A stretch of DNA of 39,131 nucleotides. It comes from Sphingopyxis sp. (lineage in GTDB: Bacteria > Pseudomonadota > Alphaproteobacteria > Sphingomonadales > Sphingomonadaceae). Where the stretch lies: contig PNJO01000009.1 of the NCBI GenBank assembly GCA_013821905.1, positions 1 through 39,131 of the forward strand, given 5' to 3'. Below the pieces are notes generated by a model, which was not told where the DNA came from, searched no databases, and saw only the letters and a program-made list of their open reading frames with translations. The position numbers and the translations under genes were made by a program. Each line of letters opens with the position of its first letter. The stretch's first letter is position 1. Of the stretch, positions 18,746 to 28,484 are shown piece after piece.

Positions 18746-18828
18746 GTGTCGGGATATGCGCTACTCTGGCGCGGACTGGCAAGCAGAAAGATGAAGCGAA
18801 AAGCTTCACGGTCTGGAGGGAGAGGAAG

Positions 18829-21150
18829 ATGCGTAAGGCTGTTCTGATGGCCAGTGTCGCCATCGCCACTGTAAGCGTTTCGCCGGCTTGGGCGCAGGAG
18901 TCCCCGCCGCCGGCTGCGCAAGAAGGTATGACGGCCGATAGCGGCGGCTTGGTCGATATCGTCGTGACCGCACAGCGCCGGTCCGAGAACCTTCAGAAGG
19001 TTCCCGTTGTGGTGACCGCCGTCGAGCCCGAAGTACTCGAGGCGCGCAACGTGTCGACGTTGCAGGACCTCCCCAAGCTCACCCCGTCGCTGACCGTCCA
19101 GAATCAGGCGAGCAACGTCACCCCCTTCATCCGCGGGGTCGGCTCGACGGTCACCGGCGCGGGTCAGGCCGCCAGCGTCGCGACCTATGTCGACGGCGTC
19201 TATATTTCGACCCTGACGAGCGCGGCCTTCGACCTCGATAATGTCGAACAGGTGCAGGTGCTCGAAGGGCCGCAGGGTTCGCTCTATGGCCGCAACGCGA
19301 CCGGCGGCGCGATCGTGGTGACGACGAAAACGCCGCGGCCGGGCGATCCGATCTCCGGCCGCTTCCGCGCCGGGTACGGCAATTACGACAATCGCGAGGC
19401 GTCGGGGATCATTTCGGGCGGGCTTGGCGATATGTTCGCCTTTTCGATCAACGGATCGATCCGCAAGCGCGACGGCTATATCAAGAATCTCAACGCGCCG
19501 GGCGTCGGGGCGACGAACGATGACTTCTACGATCGCGATTCCAAGTCGATCGGTGCGGTCCTTGTCTTCAAGCCGTCCGAGCAATTCAATCTGGTGTTGC
19601 GCGCGCAGCACTTCGAATCCGACGACCGGTCGGGGCAGGGCTATCAGGCGGTCGGGCTCGATATCGACGTCGGTGGTACGGGGCTCAACGGATCGCAGCT
19701 CTACTATGCGGGGCTGCTGCAAAGTTTCGGCGTTTCCGCCGCTGACGCGATGGCTGCGGCGGCAAACCTGCGGTTCAGCACGAAGCATGGCGCAACCTAT
19801 GACAATGAAGCGAACGGTTCGACGCGCGGAATCCTGCGCCCCGGCCCGGCGGGCTCATTCGTCCAGCTTAATACCGAAACCTATTCGGCCAAGGCCACGC
19901 TCGACCTCGGTTCGGTCGAACTGAGCTCGCTGACCGCCTATCAGACCGCGCAGTCGCTGTCGGCGACCGAAGTGCTGTTCGCCGATCCGACAAGCTATCC
20001 GGTCGGCTTCCAAGGCGGCTCGGTCGGTTTCACCGGCGATTTCCCGTCGCGGACCTGGCAGCAGGAATTCCAGATCGCGTCGGTCGATTCGCCGGTCCAG
20101 TGGATCGCGGGGTTGGTCTATCTCGACGCCGCGGGCGACGTGCTGCTGACCGGCGACCTTCCGCCGCTTTCGGCGCTGACCGCCGACAACCGTTGGCAGA
20201 ACAAATCGATTGCCGGCTTCGGCCAGGTCACCGTGCCGATCACCGAGCGGCTCAGCATCACCGCCGGCGGCCGCTACACCGACGAGAAATATACCAGCAC
20301 CGACTTCATCTCGCCGACCGACCCGCGCAATGTCTTCGGTATTCCGAACCAGGGGCGGCAGGTGCTCAAGGGGTCGAAGTTCACCTATACCGGCCGTATC
20401 CAGTACGACACCGGCGACCTTCTGCTCTATGCGGGCGTTTCGACCGGGTTCAAGGGCGCGACGCTCTCGAACACTAACCTTCTCAGTCCGGGCGTGACGC
20501 CCGAGACGATCACCTCGTTCGAGGGCGGGGCAAAGATCCGCCTGTCGCCCGACGCGCGGCTCAACCTCGGCGCTTTCCATTACGACTATGGCAATATCCA
20601 CATCGCTTATACGGACTCGGCGAGCGGATCGAACATCCTGGTCAACGGCACCGGTGCCAAGATCACTGGCGCGCAATATGACCTGCTGTGGCAGGTGTCG
20701 CCGATGTTCACGCTGCGCTCGAACGGGCTGGTGCTCGACACCAGCTACGACCGCGATGTCCAGTCGGCAGGCGGGGCAGGGGTGCTTTTCATCAAGGGCA
20801 ACCGGCTCGCTGGCGCGCCGAAGTTCGTACTGTCGATCGGCGCCGACGTCAAATATCCGGTCGGCGACGGCGAACTGAAGCTGTCGGTCGATGCGTCGCA
20901 CAACGACGGCTATTATTTCGATGCCGAGAATCTGACCGGCACGGGCGGCGCGACCGCGCGGAGCATGCAGCTCGTCGACGCCAGCCTGACCTATACCGCG
21001 CCCGGCGATCGCTGGCTGGTGTCGCTGTTCGCGGCGAACATCACCGACGAGAAATATTTCGACAGCGGCTTGCCGATCAGCGGACTCGTCCGCAATGCGC
21101 GTGCGGCGCCGCCGGCGACATATGGCGTGCGCGTCGGGTTCAACTTCTGA
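18829..21150 (+). CDS. TonB-dependent receptor
   Basis: 773 aa; signal peptide ending AWAQ; DIVVTAQRRSENLQKVPVVVTA; VQVLEGPQGSLYGRNATGGAIVVTTKTP; C-terminal YGVRVGFNF. Confidence 0.95.
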   Translation: MRKAVLMASVAIATVSVSPAWAQESPPPAAQEGMTADSGGLVDIVVTAQRRSENLQKVPVVVTAVEPEVLEARNVSTLQDLPKLTPSLTVQNQASNVTPFIRGVGSTVTGAGQAASVATYVDGVYISTLTSAAFDLDNVEQVQVLEGPQGSLYGRNATGGAIVVTTKTPRPGDPISGRFRAGYGNYDNREASGIISGGLGDMFAFSINGSIRKRDGYIKNLNAPGVGATNDDFYDRDSKSIGAVLVFKPSEQFNLVLRAQHFESDDRSGQGYQAVGLDIDVGGTGLNGSQLYYAGLLQSFGVSAADAMAAAANLRFSTKHGATYDNEANGSTRGILRPGPAGSFVQLNTETYSAKATLDLGSVELSSLTAYQTAQSLSATEVLFADPTSYPVGFQGGSVGFTGDFPSRTWQQEFQIASVDSPVQWIAGLVYLDAAGDVLLTGDLPPLSALTADNRWQNKSIAGFGQVTVPITERLSITAGGRYTDEKYTSTDFISPTDPRNVFGIPNQGRQVLKGSKFTYTGRIQYDTGDLLLYAGVSTGFKGATLSNTNLLSPGVTPETITSFEGGAKIRLSPDARLNLGAFHYDYGNIHIAYTDSASGSNILVNGTGAKITGAQYDLLWQVSPMFTLRSNGLVLDTSYDRDVQSAGGAGVLFIKGNRLAGAPKFVLSIGADVKYPVGDGELKLSVDASHNDGYYFDAENLTGTGGATARSMQLVDASLTYTAPGDRWLVSLFAANITDEKYFDSGLPISGLVRNARAAPPATYGVRVGFNF

Positions 21151-22403
21151 TGGCGACGATCGCGCCGCCTATCGACGACGACGCGATCGTCGCGCCCGCG
21201 ACCTACGCCGATCCAGACGCCTATGACCGGCTCTTTGCCCGGTTGCGGGCGGAGGATCCGGTCCACTGGACCGAGCCCGCGGACTATCGTCCCTTCTGGA
21301 GCGTCACCCGGTTCGCCGACATTCAGGAAGTGGAGCGGAACGCCGCGCAATTCCTGAACGCGCCGCGGATGATGCTGCGGCCGGTCTCGGTCGAGGAGCA
21401 GGTGCGCAAGCTCACCGGCGGCAGCGCGCTGATGCTGCGCGACATCGTCCATATGGACGGCCGCGATCACATGGCGCACCGCAAGCTGACGCAGGCGTGG
21501 TTCATGCCGGCGCGGCTGAAGGCGCTCGAAGAGGATCTGCGTGCGCTCGCGCGGCATTTCGTCGGCCAGATGGTCGAGCGCGGCGGGGCCTGCGAATTCG
21601 TCGATGATGTTGCGGTCTGGTACCCGCTCCGCGTCATCATGCGCATCCTCGGCGTCCCGGCCGAGGACGAGGCGCGGATGCTCGTGCTCACGCGCGACAT
21701 CTTCGGCCCCGACGATCCCGACATCCGCAAGGGGCCGAAGCCCGATCTGGCGACGACGATCAAGGGGTTCACCGACTATTTCGCCGAGCTGACCGAAGCA
21801 CGGCGCCGCGATCCGTCGGACGATATCGCAACCCTGCTGTCGACTGCGGAGGTCGACGGACAGCCAATCGGTACGCTCGAACTGATGTCCTATTACATCA
21901 TCATCGCAACCGCGGGGCATGACACGACCAGCTCGACGATCGCGGGCGGGCTGCTCGCGCTGCTGCAGAATCCGGCCGAAATGGAGCGGTTGCGCGCCGA
22001 TCCGTCAATCCTTGCCGCGGGCGGGGTTGACGAGATGGTGCGCTGGGTCACCCCGGTTAAGCATTTCTTCCGCACCGCGGTCGAGGATTATGAGCTGCGC
22101 GGGAAGACGATCCGGGCAGGCGATCATTTGATGATGTGCTATCCCTCGGCCAATCGCGACGCCGACGCCTTTCTCGACCCGTTCCGTTTCGACCTATCGC
22201 GGCCGCCGAACCGGCACCTCGGTTTCGGTTATGGTTCACACCTCTGCCTCGGCCAGCATCTGGCCAAGATGGAAATCCGCATCTTTTTCGAGGAGTTGCT
22301 CGCGCGGATCGATGCGATCGAACTTGCGGGCGATCCCGCGTGGGTCGCCTCGAATTTCGTGAGCGGGCTGAAGCGTTTGCCGATCGCCTACCAGGCGCGA
22401 TAG
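21150..22403 (+). CDS. Cytochrome P450
   Basis: ATGA overlap with the receptor stop; AGHDTTSSTIAGG I-helix; HLGFGYGSHLCLGQHLAKMEI heme-binding loop. Confidence 0.95.
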   Translation: MATIAPPIDDDAIVAPATYADPDAYDRLFARLRAEDPVHWTEPADYRPFWSVTRFADIQEVERNAAQFLNAPRMMLRPVSVEEQVRKLTGGSALMLRDIVHMDGRDHMAHRKLTQAWFMPARLKALEEDLRALARHFVGQMVERGGACEFVDDVAVWYPLRVIMRILGVPAEDEARMLVLTRDIFGPDDPDIRKGPKPDLATTIKGFTDYFAELTEARRRDPSDDIATLLSTAEVDGQPIGTLELMSYYIIIATAGHDTTSSTIAGGLLALLQNPAEMERLRADPSILAAGGVDEMVRWVTPVKHFFRTAVEDYELRGKTIRAGDHLMMCYPSANRDADAFLDPFRFDLSRPPNRHLGFGYGSHLCLGQHLAKMEIRIFFEELLARIDAIELAGDPAWVASNFVSGLKRLPIAYQAR

Positions 22404-22412
22404 GGTCGCGCG

Positions 22413-22784
22413 ATGATCCGGATGCTCTTCTGCCTTCACCGGCTGCCGTCGCTCAGCCTCGACGAGTTCCAGACCTATTGGCTGGAAACGCACGCGCCGC
22501 TGGTCGCGCGCCATGCGCCGACGATCGGGCTCGCGCTCTACCGGCAGCATCACCGGCTCGACGATCCTGTGCTCGGGGTACTGCTCAAGGGGCGGCTGGC
22601 CGATCAGCCCTTCGATGGCGTTGCCGAACTCGGCTGGAACAGCGAGGCCGACCTGCTCGGCGGCGGTAACGATCCGGCGCGGCGCGCCGCCAATCGCGAG
22701 CTGTTCGAGGACGAGCAGCGCTTCATCGACCTTGCGCGCTCGCCGATCTTCTTCGCCCGTTCGCACACGATCGTCGGCGACTAG
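22413..22784 (+). CDS. EthD-domain protein
   Basis: 123 aa; MIRMLFCLHRLPSLSLDEFQTYWLETHAPLVARHAP typical of EthD. Confidence 0.8.
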   Translation: MIRMLFCLHRLPSLSLDEFQTYWLETHAPLVARHAPTIGLALYRQHHRLDDPVLGVLLKGRLADQPFDGVAELGWNSEADLLGGGNDPARRAANRELFEDEQRFIDLARSPIFFARSHTIVGD

Positions 22785-23791
22785 GGCTTCCGCACATCCT
22801 GAAATGCTTGCGCGCGGTAAAGTCCGTTCGCGGGCGAGGTGCCGAACAGCATCGGCGGCTGGCCGGTTCCTCCGCGCGCGTTGAACATCGTGCTGAGGTG
22901 AACCCCGCCGGTGCGTCCGTTCCAGTGCCCGCGTGCCGGCATACCGACTTCGAGATAGCGCCCGCCCATGCCGAGGAGGACATTGCCCAGACCTTCGAGT
23001 TCGATCGTGTGCGTGCCTAGCGAGCCGGCGTCGAAGGTCACGCGCGCATCGCGCATCGTCATGCCGTCGAGCGTCACGCCGAAGCGCGCATCCCGCGTGA
23101 TCGGCCGGGCGAGCTCGCCGCCCCGGATCACGAAGCCTGTGCGGTTGCGCTTGCCCGAAAAGGTGATCGACTCGCTCATGCTGAAAATGAGATCGGGACC
23201 GAACGAGCCGACGAGCCAGAAGAAGGTCGCGAGCGCGGCCTCGGGATCGTCATGCTTGCGCACCCCCCAGCTGTGGTCGCGGTGGCCGAAGCCGTCGACC
23301 GCCCATGTCCGGTCGCCGATCCGCATCGTCCCGCGCACGCGCCCCGCAACCTCGGTGTGCATCGCCGCGAACTTCTCGCGAAAGCCGCCGGTCAGGCCCG
23401 AGAGAGCCCAGGCGTCATAGTGGGGGTGCAGGTTTTCGACGTGCAGGTCGAGCGCGCAATCGCCGTCCTCGGCGACCCAGCGATTGGTTGCGCTGTCGAA
23501 GGCCGCGGTCAGGAAGCCGTCGATCGCGAAGCCGTTCGCGAAGCGGTCGCCCGCGCGCATCGGCACGTCGATCCGTGAGCGGTTGTAGCCGATGCCCGGC
23601 GCCACGACGCCGAAGGTGCAATTGCCGGTTCCGAGGTTCGGGTGGTGCCCGATCCGGATGAAACCGCCCAGTCCCTGTTCGATGTCCTGAAAACAGAGCA
23701 CCACACTTTCCTGCCAATGCGCGTCCGGTTCGGCGGCATGCGGCCACTCGTCCTCGACCGGCAGGATGACGATATCCTCGGCGGGGATCAT
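22781..23791 (-). CDS. Conserved hypothetical protein (DUF7064/7065-like; carotenoid-hydratase/AttH-like beta fold suspected)
   Basis: MIPAEDIVILPVEDEWPHAAEPDAHWQESVVLCFQ...DGFGHRDHSWGVR; ATGA overlap with the upstream gene supports start 23791 rather than 23917. Confidence 0.7.
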   Translation of the reverse strand: MIPAEDIVILPVEDEWPHAAEPDAHWQESVVLCFQDIEQGLGGFIRIGHHPNLGTGNCTFGVVAPGIGYNRSRIDVPMRAGDRFANGFAIDGFLTAAFDSATNRWVAEDGDCALDLHVENLHPHYDAWALSGLTGGFREKFAAMHTEVAGRVRGTMRIGDRTWAVDGFGHRDHSWGVRKHDDPEAALATFFWLVGSFGPDLIFSMSESITFSGKRNRTGFVIRGGELARPITRDARFGVTLDGMTMRDARVTFDAGSLGTHTIELEGLGNVLLGMGGRYLEVGMPARGHWNGRTGGVHLSTMFNARGGTGQPPMLFGTSPANGLYRAQAFQDVRKP

Positions 23792-24915
23792 TCGCCGATC
23801 CCCGGAACCAGCGCCGCGAGCCGCTTGCGCGAGGCGGTCCAATAGGTGCGCTCGACATCTTCGAGTTCGGGCGGCAGGCGGCTCATTCCCATCGAGGCGA
23901 AAACGGCGAGGCGCCATTCGCCGAGCACCTGCGCGAACTCCCAGTCGTCGAGCTTGCCCCGTGCCTGCGTATAGGCTGCGATCATCTGGTCGGGGGTCGG
24001 AATGCCATCGATGGGGGGCGCGAGCAGAGCGAAATGGGCGATTCCGGCGATTTGGTAGGCCAGGTCGGCTTCGCCCACGCCAAGGTGCGACAGCTCCCAG
24101 TCGAGCAGCGCGGCGACCTTGCCGTCGTCGCCATACATGAAGTTGGAGATGTTCGCGTCGCCATGTGCCAGCTCGGGCGCGCGCTGGCGCGGTGCATGCG
24201 CGGTCAGCCAGTCGGCGACGCGTTCGAGCGTCTGGCGGATGTCGCGATAGAAATCGGCTTTCGCATCTGATCCCGCGGGCGGGATGGTCCGCCGCAGTTC
24301 GACCAGGTTCCAGGCGATTTCGCGGTCGAGAAAATGGCCCTTGCCGCCCCGCTGCGGGAAATACTCGTCCGCCAACCGGGCTGGCGGCGTCGCATGAACC
24401 AGCGCGAGGGTCCGCGCGGCCTCCAGCAGCATCGCATGCCGGGTGGCGCCGTCGACCGCCATATAGGGGCCTTCGTTGAACGGCATGGTGCTGGGCGCGA
24501 TTCCGTCGATCCGGTTCATGAAGAGCCCGGGCTTGCCCGTGATCTCGCCAGTTGCATCTAGCCAGAGCGCGTTCGGCACCGGCAGTCCGCGGGCGTAGAG
24601 ACCCTGCATGATCGAGAATTGCGGCGCCAGCGCATATTGGCTGAAAAAGGCGCCGCCGAGGTCATAGCGAAAGACCAGCCGTCGCGTCCGCCGGTCGTCG
24701 CCCGCGACGATTGTTGCATCGAACAGGATCGTGCCGCTCGACGCGCCCGCGGATCGCAGGCCGCCGTCGATCGTGATCGCCTCGATGCGCCCGCCGAGGT
24801 CGGGCTGGCGCGATAGGAACGCCGCGAGCCGCTCTTCGACGCCGTCGTTGTCCTGCCCTTGGGTCGCGCCCGTTATCGCCCGGCTTGCTTCGAGCGCGTG
24901 ATTATCCGCCATCAT
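23788..24915 (-). CDS. Phosphotransferase family protein (APH/acyl-CoA dehydrogenase-associated kinase type)
   Basis: 375 aa; ELAHGDANISNFMYGDDGKVAALLDWELSHLGVGEADLAYQI (HGDxxxxN, DWE). Confidence 0.9.
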   Translation of the reverse strand: MMADNHALEASRAITGATQGQDNDGVEERLAAFLSRQPDLGGRIEAITIDGGLRSAGASSGTILFDATIVAGDDRRTRRLVFRYDLGGAFFSQYALAPQFSIMQGLYARGLPVPNALWLDATGEITGKPGLFMNRIDGIAPSTMPFNEGPYMAVDGATRHAMLLEAARTLALVHATPPARLADEYFPQRGGKGHFLDREIAWNLVELRRTIPPAGSDAKADFYRDIRQTLERVADWLTAHAPRQRAPELAHGDANISNFMYGDDGKVAALLDWELSHLGVGEADLAYQIAGIAHFALLAPPIDGIPTPDQMIAAYTQARGKLDDWEFAQVLGEWRLAVFASMGMSRLPPELEDVERTYWTASRKRLAALVPGIGE

Positions 24916-24956
24916 TCTCTCCCCAGCGTTCGCTTTGCGGCCGGATCAAGAAATGT

Positions 24957-24976
24957 GACGAAAACTTGTTTTTGTC
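24957..24976. promoter_or_regulatory. Palindromic operator type B, copy 3
   Basis: GACGAAAACTTGTTTTTGTC upstream of the phosphotransferase gene; followed by AAATTA, as at copy 1. Confidence 0.7.
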
Positions 24977-25104
24977 AAATTATTCAATCTAGATCGCGGC
25001 GCCCGAAACTCATTCCAGTTTCATAAGTAACGCCTCGGAGTGTCTGCTTCTGCTGTGATCCTTCCGGACAACGGACTGTCAGCAATCGGCCAATGGAGCA
25101 AGTT

Positions 25105-26595
25105 TCAGCTTCGCATAAGGACAGCGGCATCGCGGCTTAACACCGACAGATAGCGCTCCGCGAGTTCTCGTGGCGACCCGCTGCCGAACACGTAACGGTC
25201 GGCCCGGATCAGTGCCGCTTCGGCGTCATGCATATCGAGCCATTGGGCGAGGTCTTGGGTAAACGGACCCGCTTCCCCAAGCGAGACGAGCTTGACCCCA
25301 CCGATCGGTTGCGCTGGCTCTCGCGTCACGATCCACGGTCCCATGCCGAGCAGATCATCGAGCCGATGTGCACCCGCCACAGGCTGCCGGAAATAGGCGC
25401 CCGCGCCGGCCGTTCCGAGTGCGATGAGGCCGGTAGTGATATCGGGAAAAGCCGCTGCGCCGGCCGCGCTGGCGTTAGCGGCACGCGCCGCCAGCATTTG
25501 TGCGTCGCGCGCCGCGGCGGCAGCCGGGTCGGTGATGCACACTATGCGCCCCATCATCATCGCAAGGTCGATAATCGCGCGGACATTCGGTTCGCGTTCG
25601 GGCTGGTAGGTTTCGAGGATATGTGTGCCGGCATCGCCGTGGACTACGGCGGCGAGTTTCCATGCCAGATTGGCCGCATCGCGGACGCCGGAGCAGAGTC
25701 CCTGTCCGGCGAAGGGCGGCATCTGGTGCGCGGCGTCGCCGGCGAGGAAAATGCGGCCCCTTTGCCAGGTCTCGGCGATCCGAGCGGAAAAGCGGTACAC
25801 CGCCTTGCGCTCGATCTCGACCGCGCCCCTTACGTCCCATGGATCGAGCAGCCGTTCGATCATGCCATCGTCCAGCAATTCCCCGGCGGTTTCACCGGGT
25901 TTGAGCATGAATTCCCAGCGATGTCGGCCTTCACCCATCAGCACGCTGGTCGTCGGGCGCGCGGGGTCGCAGATTTGCAGATTGATTTCGGGCAGGCGCG
26001 ATGCGTCGCGAACGATCGTGTCGACGATCAGCCAATCTTCCTCGAAGCCCAAGTCGTCGATGCCGACTTCAATGAGATCGCGCACCGTGCTGCGCGCGCC
26101 ATCGGCGCCGATCAGAAAATGCGCGGCGATGCTGCGGGGACCGTCCGGGGTGTCGAACGTGGCATCGGCGTCTTCGTTCAGATGCGTCAAACGCCAGCTT
26201 TCGCGCAGTTCGATATTGGGGGCAGCCGCAACCGCGCGACGCAATGCGCGCTCGATCGAAGGCTGGTGGATCATATTGGCGCTGCGCCAGCCGCCCGCCG
26301 CAATCTTGTCCGCCCCGTCGAGGCGGAGCAGCACTTGCCCGTCGGCGGTCAGGAAATCATAGCGCGCGCTGTGGCGGCAGGTCGCGACGATCTCGTCGGC
26401 AATCCCGATCTCCTGAAAGACGCGGACGATCTGATGATCGATATGCGCGGCGCGGGGCAGCGAATAGGGTTCGGGCGCGCGCTCGGCGACGATGACCTTG
26501 ACGCCGCGCCGCGCGAGCAGCAGAGCGAGCGTCAACCCGGTCGGCCCGGCGCCGACGATCAGGACGTCGCATTCATCTGCTTTTGGGCTGTTCAT
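25105..26595 (-). CDS. FAD-dependent aromatic monooxygenase (MhpA/PheA-like)
   Basis: 496 aa; DVLIVGAGPTGLTLALLLARRGVKVIVAER; FLIGADGARSTVRD; RIFLAGDAAHQMPPFAGQGLCSGVRDAANLAWKL. Confidence 0.93.
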   Translation of the reverse strand: MNSPKADECDVLIVGAGPTGLTLALLLARRGVKVIVAERAPEPYSLPRAAHIDHQIVRVFQEIGIADEIVATCRHSARYDFLTADGQVLLRLDGADKIAAGGWRSANMIHQPSIERALRRAVAAAPNIELRESWRLTHLNEDADATFDTPDGPRSIAAHFLIGADGARSTVRDLIEVGIDDLGFEEDWLIVDTIVRDASRLPEINLQICDPARPTTSVLMGEGRHRWEFMLKPGETAGELLDDGMIERLLDPWDVRGAVEIERKAVYRFSARIAETWQRGRIFLAGDAAHQMPPFAGQGLCSGVRDAANLAWKLAAVVHGDAGTHILETYQPEREPNVRAIIDLAMMMGRIVCITDPAAAAARDAQMLAARAANASAAGAAAFPDITTGLIALGTAGAGAYFRQPVAGAHRLDDLLGMGPWIVTREPAQPIGGVKLVSLGEAGPFTQDLAQWLDMHDAEAALIRADRYVFGSGSPRELAERYLSVLSRDAAVLMRS

Positions 26596-27425
26596 GCTTC
26601 GGCTTCCATCACGCCTTCGATCGCTCCGAGCCCGTCGATTTCGCAGCGCACGACGTCGCCGGGTTTCAGAAATTGGCGCGGGTCCATCGCCGCGCCGATC
26701 CCTCCAGGCGTGCCGGTGAAGATCAGGTCGCCGGGTTCAAGCGTCATCGCCGCCGACAGATGCTCGATCTGCTGCCACAGGTCGAAGACCAGGTGGCGGG
26801 TGTTCGAAGATTGGCGCAACTCGCCGTTGACGAGGCAGCGCAGATCCAGGGTGTGCGGGTCCACATCGTCGGCGGTCGTGATCCACGGCCCGATCGGGGC
26901 ATGCGTGTCGAACGACTTGCCGAGCGACCATTGCGGCCCCGCATGCTGCCACATGCGTTCGGTCACATCGTTGCCGACGCAATAGCCGAAGACATGCTCA
27001 TGCGCCTGCGTTGCGGGGATATGCTTGCCGCGCTTGCCGATGACCGCGACCAGTTCGACCTCATAGTCGGGCGTGACGGTGTTTTTCGCGATCAGGATCG
27101 GATCGAAGGGGCCGTTGATCGACGTCTGCGCCTTGGTGAACCAGACCTGCCGCTCCGGCGTCTCCATTTTCGATTCGGCGATATGGTCGGCATAGTTGAG
27201 GCCGATCGCGAAGATCTTGCCGGGGCGGGCGACGGGGGCGGCGAGCCTGACGCTGGCCAGCGGAACCGCGCCGTCGTTGCCGATGGCTTCGAGCGCCGGG
27301 CGCAGTTCGTCCCAGCGCGGAATCAGGTCGATCATGGTGTCGGCGAAGCCGGTGTCGACGATCATGTCGCCGCGGACGACGCCGATGCGCCGGGTGCCGT
27401 TCTGCTCGTAGGATGCGATTTTCAT
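26592..27425 (-). CDS. Fumarylacetoacetate hydrolase family protein
   Basis: MKIASYEQNGTRRIGVVRGD..GKIFAIGLNYADHIAES..YEVELVAVIGKRGKHI..GYCVGNDVTER..GDLIFTGTPGGIG; start chosen at ATG 27425. Confidence 0.92.
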   Translation of the reverse strand: MKIASYEQNGTRRIGVVRGDMIVDTGFADTMIDLIPRWDELRPALEAIGNDGAVPLASVRLAAPVARPGKIFAIGLNYADHIAESKMETPERQVWFTKAQTSINGPFDPILIAKNTVTPDYEVELVAVIGKRGKHIPATQAHEHVFGYCVGNDVTERMWQHAGPQWSLGKSFDTHAPIGPWITTADDVDPHTLDLRCLVNGELRQSSNTRHLVFDLWQQIEHLSAAMTLEPGDLIFTGTPGGIGAAMDPRQFLKPGDVVRCEIDGLGAIEGVMEAEA

Positions 27426-28444
27426 GCTGCGATATCCTTGGGCTTGCGGCGGAACAGCCGCTTGAAACGGAGCTGGAGCGCGAGGAGCTTGCCGATCGTC
27501 TCGGGCTTCGGCGCGCGCTTGCCGGCGAGCGCCGGGAAAGGAGCGCCCCATTGCACGTCGAGCAGTTCGCGCATGTTCGACAGGCGCGAACCGTCGGCGG
27601 CGGCGAACAGATCGCCGTCGGTCCAATGCTCGAGTTCGTGCCCCCAAGGGTCCTTCCAATAATCGAAGATCTGGCTGCCGAGCACATGGCGACCGACGCC
27701 CCAAGCGGGCTTGCGTCCTTCGCGCTTCAGATGCGCGTGCCCCGCCATCAAATCGTCGAGGCCTTCGACCTCGAAAGCGGCATGGTTGAAGCCGGGGCCG
27801 GGCGGAAGCTGAGCGAGGAACAATGTATGGTGATCGGTCGGCGTGTCACCGCGGTCGCAACGCATAAAGGCACCGATCGAGAGGCCCGGCGCGGCTTCGA
27901 TCTCGTCGGAGGTGATGAAGCCGAAGCGTGCCTTGTACCAAGCCTCCGACTGGCGGAAGTCCGCGACGTTGAGCACGACATGGCCGAGACGGCGGACGCG
28001 CGACGGTCGCCTTTCGACGCGCACGGGTGTGCGCAAGCGGCGCCGCGCGGCGGCCGAATTGAAGGGCGCTTCGCTATCGGGCGCGGCGGGCTCGCCCCAT
28101 GTCTGGCCGGTGACCGCTTCGACGCGGTTGCCGTCGGGATCGGTCAGGCGGACGACATGGCCGCCGCCCGGCGCGGTCGATGCCTCGACCGCAACGCCCT
28201 CGGCCGCGGCGAGCGCTTCGAGCTCGGCGAGACCAGCGACGCGGAAGGCGAGGGCGGTGAAGCCCGCTTCGCCCATCTCGGTCGCATGGGCAAAGGGCGC
28301 GCCGTCGGACCCGCGAGCATAAAGCGCTCCATCGTGCTCGAAGCAGGCGAGGCCGAAATCCTCAAGGAATTTCCGCATCTCGCCGAGGTCCGGCGCCATG
28401 AAGCGCACATGCGCGATATCCTGTGCCCGTGTAATGCTCATCAT
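27422..28444 (-). CDS. Two-domain VOC-family (extradiol dioxygenase-like) protein
   Basis: 340 aa; LGHVVLNV, FNHAAFEV and DPWGHELEHW supply a likely H/H/E metal triad. Confidence 0.88.
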   Translation of the reverse strand: MMSITRAQDIAHVRFMAPDLGEMRKFLEDFGLACFEHDGALYARGSDGAPFAHATEMGEAGFTALAFRVAGLAELEALAAAEGVAVEASTAPGGGHVVRLTDPDGNRVEAVTGQTWGEPAAPDSEAPFNSAAARRRLRTPVRVERRPSRVRRLGHVVLNVADFRQSEAWYKARFGFITSDEIEAAPGLSIGAFMRCDRGDTPTDHHTLFLAQLPPGPGFNHAAFEVEGLDDLMAGHAHLKREGRKPAWGVGRHVLGSQIFDYWKDPWGHELEHWTDGDLFAAADGSRLSNMRELLDVQWGAPFPALAGKRAPKPETIGKLLALQLRFKRLFRRKPKDIAA

Positions 28445-28456
28445 TTCAGACTCGCT

Positions 28457-28474
28457 GTTGACTATTCGGTCAAC
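28457..28474. promoter_or_regulatory. Operator type C, copy 1
   Basis: GTTGAC-TATTCG-GTCAAC inverted repeat. Confidence 0.7.
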
Positions 28475-28484
28475 TTAGCTGATA

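Noticed and set aside
25228-26985. 585-aa plus-strand ORF opposite the FAD monooxygenase
   Set aside because: Antisense shadow with no domain signature
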